Of a stretch of 64,000 bases of DNA, positions 58,159 through 64,000 are shown piece after piece. The notes under the pieces were generated by a model. The model was given only the letters and a program-made list of their open reading frames with translations, made no database searches and was not told where the DNA came from. Origin of the DNA: Tenggerimyces flavus (GTDB lineage: Bacteria > Actinomycetota > Actinomycetes > Propionibacteriales > Actinopolymorphaceae); NCBI RefSeq assembly GCF_016907715.1, contig NZ_JAFBCM010000001.1, positions 5,022,001 through 5,086,000 of the forward strand, read 5' to 3'. Position numbers and translations under genes: made by a program. How positions within the stretch are numbered: position 1 is the stretch's first letter; every line of letters starts with the position of its first letter.

Positions 58159-58983
58159 ATGACAGCTCATCCCGCCCGCGACCACCTGCTCACCTCCGTG
58201 CAGCTCGCCCACTTCGTCTCGCACGGATCGGTGCGGATGGACGCGATCGTTCCCGACGACCTGAACGAGCAGGCGATCGAGGTCTTCAAGGCGGGCATCC
58301 CCGCGGTCCCGTACGGCACACCGATCCCCGAGGCGTTTCCCGAGGGCTCGTTCGCCCGCCGACTCATCGAGCTGCCGCAGGTCGCGGGCGCGATCCACAG
58401 CCTGGTCGGCCCCGGCCCGACGATCGACCACCACGCCGTCCACATCCGCCGACCGAACGAGGGGCACGCGCAGCCGCTGCACGGCGACGCGATCATCGAC
58501 GCCCGGCTCGACGCGTTCGACGTCCAGCTCATGTACTACCCGCAGAAGGTCACGCTCGACATGGGCGGGACACTGAGCGTGCCGGGCAGCCACCTGCGGC
58601 GGACGAACGAGAGCGACACCGGCCGCTACCAGAACCTGCGCGGGCAGACGCGCCTCACCTGCCCGGCCGGGACCGTGGTGATCCTGCATCACGGGATCTG
58701 GCACGGCGGGCGGCGGAACGACAGCGACATCGAGCGCTACATGTTCAAGATCCGCTTCAACCCGACCGTGAAGCAGCGCCGGCTGTGGAACACCGACGAC
58801 CTGAACGACCCGGAGGTCGGCGCCGAACTGCGGACGCGGTTCCCGTGGTACGAGGGCGCGACCGGGCGGCTCGAGATCTACAACCGGGTACAGATGTGGC
58901 GGGCGCTGACCGGCGACGACACGTTCGACCTCGACTACTGGGTCACCCGCGTGTCCAACCGTCCGCAGCGCGTCGTGGTGTGA
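58159..58983 (+). CDS. Phytanoyl-CoA dioxygenase (PhyH)-family oxygenase
   Basis: A 274-aa Fe(II)/2-oxoglutarate-dependent oxygenase. The iron triad is visible: His108 and Asp110 in PLHGDAI and His182 in HHGIWHGG; Arg191-region residues could bind 2-oxoglutarate. TLSVPGSHLRRTNE is typical of the double-stranded beta-helix. ATG 58159 (MTAHPARD) has GGAG upstream. Such genes next to AraC-type sugar-sensing regulators often act on small metabolites; the substrate is unknown. A 99-aa gene follows by 11 bp. Confidence 0.88.
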   Translation: MTAHPARDHLLTSVQLAHFVSHGSVRMDAIVPDDLNEQAIEVFKAGIPAVPYGTPIPEAFPEGSFARRLIELPQVAGAIHSLVGPGPTIDHHAVHIRRPNEGHAQPLHGDAIIDARLDAFDVQLMYYPQKVTLDMGGTLSVPGSHLRRTNESDTGRYQNLRGQTRLTCPAGTVVILHHGIWHGGRRNDSDIERYMFKIRFNPTVKQRRLWNTDDLNDPEVGAELRTRFPWYEGATGRLEIYNRVQMWRALTGDDTFDLDYWVTRVSNRPQRVVV

Positions 58984-58994
58984 AGGAGCCCTTG

Positions 58995-59294
58995 ATGAGT
59001 ACGGAAACCCTTGTGCAGCAGCGCGTCCGCCAGCAGGTGCTGGTGCTGTACCTCTCGACGTCGGCGCTCGACGCGTCCGTGGTCGGCTGGTCGGTGTACG
59101 ACGGCACCGGCGCGACGTCGCCGACGACCGGCGACTCCGACGAGCCGCCGTACACCTCCGGCCTCGAGGCGCTGCTCGACGGCTGGCGGCTGATCCAGGT
59201 GTCGCCGCTCCACCCCCCGTACCCGGGGCACGAGTACGACGTGTCGTTCCTCAAGCACGAGTTCTTCTTCGAGAAGTTGGTGTCGGTGGAATAG
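58995..59294 (+). CDS. Small protein of unknown function downstream of PhyH
   Basis: A 99-aa protein (MSTETLVQQRVRQQVLVLYL start, HEYDVSFLKHEFFFEKLVSVE end) with no recognised domain, signal or membrane segment. AAGGAGCCC precedes ATG 58995 and it follows the PhyH gene by 11 bp, so co-expression is likely. A partner or assembly role is a guess. Confidence 0.7.
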   Translation: MSTETLVQQRVRQQVLVLYLSTSALDASVVGWSVYDGTGATSPTTGDSDEPPYTSGLEALLDGWRLIQVSPLHPPYPGHEYDVSFLKHEFFFEKLVSVE

Positions 59295-59307
59295 ATCTTG
59301 GGGCTGG

Positions 59308-59438
59308 TACCTTCTACCTAGCGGTCGGTGTGGTCAGTGTCCCCGGGCCTCACCTATTGCCTTCGCGGAATACCGTTCGGCTGGAGCCGCGTCGCGCCAC
59401 TCGCCGAGAGGCGACCGCCACACCGGCCGTGTACGTCG
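59308..59438 (+). ncRNA. Candidate structured RNA ahead of a strong terminator
   Basis: The 186-bp gap between convergent genes contains long-range complementarity: CGGTCGGTGTGG (59321-59332) with CCACACCGGCCG (59418-59429), plus an internal hairpin ATTGCC-TTCG-CGGAAT. TACCTT (59308-59313) could be a -10. The region ends in the 59439-59475 terminator. It may be a small RNA or simply the 3' UTR of the preceding gene. Confidence 0.35.
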
Positions 59439-59475
59439 CCAACGGGCGGGTCTTCGGACCCGCCCGTTGGCTTTT
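59439..59475 (+). terminator. Strong intrinsic terminator with UUCG tetraloop
   Basis: Perfect 14-bp stem CCAACGGGCGGGTC-TTCG-GACCCGCCCGTTGG followed by CTTTT. It ends the PhyH unit (or the candidate RNA) just before the convergent GH27 stop. Confidence 0.93.
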
Positions 59476-59480
59476 GTCCG

Positions 59481-61970
59481 CTACCTCGCGAGCTGGTAGC
59501 GGATCACGTCGTTCCGCAGCGCCTCGCCGGACACCTTCACGATGCGCAGCGTGTGCTGCTTGTCCTTCAGTCCGGTGGCGGTGAAGGCCACGCGGTTGGT
59601 CACGCGCGTCGGGTTCTGCAGCGAGACCCGGCGGACGAGCTTGCCGTCGACGAACACGTCGGCCTCGCCCTGGTCGGGACCCAACGCCGTCAGCCAGTCG
59701 ACCTTCGTGCCGCGGAACGAGAACGACACCGCGGCACCGTTCGCCTTCGCGTAGTGGACGTCGTTCGCGTTGTCGCCGCGGAACGAGAAGTCCAGCGCCA
59801 CGTCGCCGGCGGGCAGGGAGGCGAGGTACGACTTCGAGATCGTCACCACCGAACCCGCCACCGTGTAGTCCGAGCCACGCACGAGAGCCGTACCGCCACG
59901 CGAGACCGAGACGAGCTCGGCTGGGTCGCGCGCGACAGTGACAGCGATATCGGCCGGGGCAGCCGGGTCGAACGTCGCCGAGCCCGGATCGAGCAGGCTC
60001 TCCTGCCGCACGCTCAGCTTGTCCAGCAGCATGAATTGCCCGGTCTTCTTCACTCCGCGGATCGTGTGCGTCCCGTTCGGCAGGTCCGAGATCCCGTACA
60101 CGACCTGCTGCGCGCCCCGGCCCTCGGCCTGGAACGTCGAGACGGTCTGCTTGAACTCACCGTCGACGTAGATGTCCACGTCGCCCTGTGAGTTGTGCGT
60201 CTCCGTCACGTAGTCGACGCCGGTCCCGACGAACGTGTACTGGAACGCGTCCCCGTTCGCTTCGGTGTACTGCACGTCGTCCAGGTAGTCACCCAGCCCG
60301 CGCCCGGTGCTTCGACTCCACGAGCCTGTGTAGGTGATCTGCGGGTCGTCGTTGTTCACCTGGATCGTCCGCACCCCGGCGGCGTTCACCTTCGAGGCCT
60401 TGGCCGACGGCTCGGGGGTGGCGTTCAGCTTGGACCTGGGCGCGGCAGCGCGAGCCGCCGGACCCTTCACCGTCACCGCGAGCGGTTCCGAGACGGCCGG
60501 CACCTCGAAGTTCTCGTTCCGCTTCCAATCGCCGTCGTAGGAGACCCGCAGGTCGTCGTCGTTGACCGAGATCGACGCGCCCTTCTGCGGCGTCACCTTG
60601 AACAGCCGGGTGCCGTTGATCGGCACGTCCTTCGCGACGTACGTGCCCTTCGCCGAGCCGAGGTCCTTCTTCGCCCACAGGTCACGCACCTTCGCGGTGC
60701 CGTCGAGGCCGAGGTCCGCGAAGTTCACCGTGACATCGGCGTCGGTACGCCCGAGGTTGAACACCGCCACGGTGTAGGAGCTGTCCGCGTTGAGCGCGTA
60801 CCACACCTGCCGGTTGGTCTGCATCGACACCGGCCGCGCGGGAACGCCCGCCTGGTTGACCGCGATCACCTCGCGGTTCGTGAGGAGCTCGAGGCCGTAC
60901 GAGTCCAGCCGCGTCATGTCGTTGCCGATGTAGAACGGGGCCGCCGACACCGCCCACAACGTCGCCGCCGTCCGCCGCTCGTCCTTGGTGAGCCCGTCCA
61001 TCGAGCCGTTGCCGACGTTCAGCGAGTCGAGGTCGTTCCACCCGCCCGGCCCGCCGTGGCGCCACCAGTCGGCCAGCTTGGGGAACAGCCGTGCGATGTT
61101 CTGCCACTGCGTCAGCGCCACGCCGGTGCAGTAGCACTCGACGTCCCAGTCGATCCGCCAACCGTTCGCGTACTGCTTCCAGTAGTCGGCATAGCGGATG
61201 TCCAACGCCCACGACAGCTCGAGCCAGATCTTGTGCCGCGCGAGGGCCTGCGACCACGCCTTGACGTCGTCGCGCGCGTCGAGCGAGAGGTCGCCGATCC
61301 CGGAGCCGGGCGTCACGCTGTCGAACTTGAGGAAGTCGATCCCCCACGACGCGAACAGGTCGGCGATCGAGTCGATGTACTTCTGCGCACAGGGCTTGGA
61401 GAAGTCGATCTTGTGCCCGATCCCCCAGTAGTCCGCCTGCTTCAGCGGCAGGACCGGCAGGTCACCCGTCGAACATTCGGGCGCGCCGTAGACAGGAAGG
61501 TCGGCGTCGATCACGGACTTGCTGATGCCGGGAATCGCGTAGATCCCGATCTTCTGCCCGTTGTCATGAACGTGGTCGATCACTTCCTGGAATCCGTTCG
61601 GATACAACGTCGTGCTCGGCACCGGCCGGCCGTAGCCGTCGATGCCGCCGTTCCAGGCCGCGTCGATGTTGATCCGGTCGTACCCGAACCGCTGCAGCTT
61701 GGTGTGCATCGCGTCCGACTGCGCCTTGATCTGGGCAGCGGTGATCCACGTCCCGCCGTTGGGGACGAACACCTGCATGCTGTAGCTGCTCCAGCCCATG
61801 TACGGCTTCCGTGCCACCTCCCCCGCCGGTGGGAACGCAGCGGCGACTACCGGCGCGGCAGGCAGTGCCACGGCCGGTTCGGGAACGGCCGACGCCGGTG
61901 TAGTGGTCAAGCCGAGCGGAACGAGGGCGGCCACGAGCAGGCCTCGGATCGCCTTGTTTCGTAGGGACAT
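59481..61970 (-). CDS. Secreted GH27 alpha-galactosidase with C-terminal accessory domains
   Basis: An 829-aa exported glycosidase. Signal peptide (GLLVAALVPLGLTTTPASA), then the GH27 barrel (about 55-430): MGWSSYSMQVF, INIDAAWNGG, nucleophile Asp217 in DFLKFDSVTP, and acid/base region RIDWDVECY (Asp274/Asp276). A beta-sandwich follows (about 430-500), then two similar accessory modules in the last 330 residues (TYTGSWSR and VSYDGDW type motifs, YVDGEFKQTV and FVDGKLVRRV), plus an X2-like segment. Acts outside the cell on terminal alpha-galactose or beta-L-arabinopyranose. It follows the GH95 gene by 16 bp. Confidence 0.92.
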   Translation of the reverse strand: MSLRNKAIRGLLVAALVPLGLTTTPASAVPEPAVALPAAPVVAAAFPPAGEVARKPYMGWSSYSMQVFVPNGGTWITAAQIKAQSDAMHTKLQRFGYDRINIDAAWNGGIDGYGRPVPSTTLYPNGFQEVIDHVHDNGQKIGIYAIPGISKSVIDADLPVYGAPECSTGDLPVLPLKQADYWGIGHKIDFSKPCAQKYIDSIADLFASWGIDFLKFDSVTPGSGIGDLSLDARDDVKAWSQALARHKIWLELSWALDIRYADYWKQYANGWRIDWDVECYCTGVALTQWQNIARLFPKLADWWRHGGPGGWNDLDSLNVGNGSMDGLTKDERRTAATLWAVSAAPFYIGNDMTRLDSYGLELLTNREVIAVNQAGVPARPVSMQTNRQVWYALNADSSYTVAVFNLGRTDADVTVNFADLGLDGTAKVRDLWAKKDLGSAKGTYVAKDVPINGTRLFKVTPQKGASISVNDDDLRVSYDGDWKRNENFEVPAVSEPLAVTVKGPAARAAAPRSKLNATPEPSAKASKVNAAGVRTIQVNNDDPQITYTGSWSRSTGRGLGDYLDDVQYTEANGDAFQYTFVGTGVDYVTETHNSQGDVDIYVDGEFKQTVSTFQAEGRGAQQVVYGISDLPNGTHTIRGVKKTGQFMLLDKLSVRQESLLDPGSATFDPAAPADIAVTVARDPAELVSVSRGGTALVRGSDYTVAGSVVTISKSYLASLPAGDVALDFSFRGDNANDVHYAKANGAAVSFSFRGTKVDWLTALGPDQGEADVFVDGKLVRRVSLQNPTRVTNRVAFTATGLKDKQHTLRIVKVSGEALRNDVIRYQLAR

Positions 61971-61986
61971 GAGCGGTGCACCTCTT

Positions 61987-64000
61987 TCATGGCAGGAGGA
62001 GGCGGTCCTTCAGATCGGTCGAGTCACCGAGCCCGAGAACGAGCTCGACCTCGCGGTCCCTGTACACCACACGAACAGCCACCGGCCGCGAGCCGGCGAG
62101 CTTGCGAACCGACACGGCTACCAGCTCGCCGTCGCGCCAGGACAGGTCCACGGCCAGCCCACCTCGAGCTCGCACGCCGCGGACCGAGCCGTCCGGCCAG
62201 TCCGAAGGCAACGCGGGCAGCAGCACCAGCGAGTCGTCGAGACTCCGCACGAGCAGTTCGACGACCGCCGCGACGAAGCCGTAGTTGCCGTCGATCTGGA
62301 ACGGTGGATGGGTACTGAACAGGTTCGGCAGCAGTCCGCCCCAGCGGGAGCCGTCGACCGGCGCGTACCGGCCGGCGTCGCCCTCGAGTGGCATCGTCGC
62401 CTCGCGGAACAACGACAGCGCGGTCTCGCCGTCGCCGAGCCGTGCCCGCAACGCGATCTTCCACGCCCACGACCAGCCCATCGCCCCCGGCCCGCGCGCG
62501 TCCAGCACCTTCGCGGCAGCCGAAGCCAGCGGCGAGCCGGGCGCGATCTGACCGAGCGGATACAGCGCGACCAGGTGCGACATGTGCCGGTGCAGCGGCT
62601 CTTGCTCGACGAGGTCCTCGCTCCACTCCCCCAGCCGGCCGTCGGCGATGACCGGAGGCTCCGGCAGCCGAGCGAGCGCGGAGGTCAGCTCCTCCCGCAA
62701 CGGATCGGACAGGCCGAGAACGTCCAACGCCGCAAGGCAGTTCGTGAACAGATCCCGCAGCAGCGCGATGTCCATCGGCGTGGAAGTGCTGAGCGACTCG
62801 CCGTGCCCGTCCGGGCCGACGAACAGGTTCTCCGGCGACGTGGACGGGCTCGTACGAAGGACCCCGTCGGCGTCCTCGTGCAGCCAGTCCAGGCCGAACT
62901 CCGCCGCGCCGCGCAGGATCGGCCATGCCTGGTCACGCAGGAACGACTCGTCCAGCCCGTACACGTAGTGGTCCCACAGCTGGCGCGCGAGCCAGACGCC
63001 GCCCATCATCCAGATCGCCCACGACGTGGCGCCGTGGCCCATCCCGACCGGCAGCGCCCAACCCCACAGATCCGTGTTGTGGTGCGCGACCCAGCCGCGC
63101 GTCCCGTACAGCTCCTTCGCGACCGCAGTGCCCTGCGCGGCCATCCTGGACAGCAGCTCGGCGAGCGGCAGCTGACACTCACCGAGTCCGGTCGGCTCGG
63201 CGCCCCAGTAGTTCATCTCGGTGTTGATGTTGATCGTGTAGTTCGACGACCAGGGCGGGCGGAGCTGGTCGTTCCAGATGCCCTGCAGGTTGGCCGGCGG
63301 ACCACCCGGCCGGGACGCGGACACCAGCAGGTAGCGGCCGAGCTGCACCATCACGGTCGCCATCAGCGCGGCGTCGTCGCCCTCTAGCAGCGACGCGACG
63401 TCGACGGGCTCCGCAGGCTCCGGCCCGATCCGTACCGACGCGGTACCTAGCAACGGTCGTACATCGGCCAGGTGCGCGGCCAACAACGCCTCACCGCCCA
63501 ACGCGGCGGCGGAACGCGCCTGCTGCCGAGCCGCCTCGAGGTGCTCCGGACGGGAACGGGCAGCACCCGACGTCCACCAGTCCGCGGCCGACGTCGAGCT
63601 GCTGATCGTCACCAGCAAGCGCGTGGCCTGCTCGATCACCAACCCGCCGTGGTACGACGACCGGCCGTCGGTGTCGATCGCGACCGCCACTGCGGCGAAC
63701 GGGTCGTACCCGTCCACGAGCTCACCGAGCTCGAGATACCGCAACGGCTCCTCGACGTCCGGCTCGTGTTGCGGCGCGCCGTCGACCGGCACCGCCACGC
63801 CGACGACCAGCGTGTGCGGGTCGCCTTCGCGTACGTCGACCCGCAACGGCGACGACAGCCGCAGCCGGACGTCGACCGGAGCATCAGCGATCAGCTCGAC
63901 GCACAGCGCGCCGGCTGGCCGGCTCGCGAACGTCCGTCGCCGCAGCCCGGCGAAGGACTCCTCGACAAGCGCGTCGTCGAGGTCGAGCACGCGACCTTCG
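61987..64000 (-). CDS. GH95-family glycosidase (alpha-L-fucosidase/galactosidase), 5' end outside window
   Basis: At least 670 aa of a GH95 enzyme; the N-terminus lies beyond the right edge (family length about 750-800). Catalytic-region blocks are present: NLQGIWNDQLRPPWSSNYTININTEMNYW (Asn pair), STSPENLFVGPDG (Glu) and FQIDGNYGF (Asp). Members remove alpha-L-fucose or alpha-L-galactose from plant polysaccharides such as xyloglucan. Co-transcribed with the GH27 gene, suggesting joint trimming of side chains. Confidence 0.9.
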   Translation of the reverse strand, partial: EGRVLDLDDALVEESFAGLRRRTFASRPAGALCVELIADAPVDVRLRLSSPLRVDVREGDPHTLVVGVAVPVDGAPQHEPDVEEPLRYLELGELVDGYDPFAAVAVAIDTDGRSSYHGGLVIEQATRLLVTISSSTSAADWWTSGAARSRPEHLEAARQQARSAAALGGEALLAAHLADVRPLLGTASVRIGPEPAEPVDVASLLEGDDAALMATVMVQLGRYLLVSASRPGGPPANLQGIWNDQLRPPWSSNYTININTEMNYWGAEPTGLGECQLPLAELLSRMAAQGTAVAKELYGTRGWVAHHNTDLWGWALPVGMGHGATSWAIWMMGGVWLARQLWDHYVYGLDESFLRDQAWPILRGAAEFGLDWLHEDADGVLRTSPSTSPENLFVGPDGHGESLSTSTPMDIALLRDLFTNCLAALDVLGLSDPLREELTSALARLPEPPVIADGRLGEWSEDLVEQEPLHRHMSHLVALYPLGQIAPGSPLASAAAKVLDARGPGAMGWSWAWKIALRARLGDGETALSLFREATMPLEGDAGRYAPVDGSRWGGLLPNLFSTHPPFQIDGNYGFVAAVVELLVRSLDDSLVLLPALPSDWPDGSVRGVRARGGLAVDLSWRDGELVAVSVRKLAGSRPVAVRVVYRDREVELVLGLGDSTDLKDRLLLP

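Overview
The window is high-GC DNA (about 70% G+C) from an actinomycete. Supporting traits are many GTG starts, ATGA/GTGA stop-start overlaps, TANNNT -10 boxes placed 6-7 nt before start codons (leaderless mRNAs), an Rpf cell-wall hydrolase behind a ydaO-type c-di-AMP riboswitch, and HxlR, SoxR, DUF3817 and AlkZ-like genes. A Propionibacteriales-like soil actinomycete is a reasonable inference, but no rRNA or other taxonomic marker is present.

Layout. 1-1.8 kb: the 5' end of a TetR gene at the edge, the riboswitch-controlled Rpf/LysM gene, and a HAD phosphatase. 1.86-6.5 kb: an alpha/beta hydrolase and two tandem S9 peptidases. 6.5-7.5 kb: a 1-kb gene-free stretch packed with palindromes. 7.5-11.3 kb: an SbcD/SbcC-like pair without a zinc hook. 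11.3-14.2 kb: FdhD, a VOC dioxygenase and a SpoU methyltransferase. 14.3-18 kb: two tandem paralogues joining a solute-binding-like region to a VWA domain. 18.2-23.7 kb: MFS exporter, MazEF-like toxin-antitoxin, three-gene ABC-2 exporter, GNAT enzyme. 23.95-35.6 kb: one long minus-strand catabolic operon (two Gfo/Idh oxidoreductases, FAH-family hydrolase, OppABCDF-type importer, D-aminoacylase, IclR regulator, amidohydrolase) diverging from a GSAM-like aminotransferase (35.75-37.07 kb). 37-43.7 kb: small housekeeping and regulatory genes. 43.8-46.9 kb: a coupled four-gene operon headed by an AlkZ-like protein. 46.9-54.1 kb: an accessory zone of gene fragments (truncated hydrolase, IS1380 remnant, truncated SRPBCC protein, C-terminal half of a DrrB-like permease, 95-bp copy of an I36 inhibitor gene, hydrolase with an internal deletion) mixed with intact genes. 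54.3-59.3 kb: second AlkZ-like protein, double GNAT, truncated SGNH hydrolase, AraC regulator with PhyH dioxygenase. 59.5-64 kb: secreted GH27 alpha-galactosidase and a GH95 glycosidase running off the right edge.

The most unusual signal is a set of dispersed palindromes. Family 1 is a hairpin with a constant 9-nt loop (GAACCTATT/G or its complement) on two different but internally complementary stems (six copies plus one lone arm). Family 2 is a 75-76 bp element with 24-bp arms built from TGATCATG (three copies); twice it supplies the stop codon of the neighbouring gene, and once it ends a truncated gene. Family 3 is a 44-bp element with 18-bp arms (two copies), one of them sitting where a TetR start codon should be. 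Unrelated long inverted repeats lie at 6704-6814, 7028-7090 and 20279-20360.
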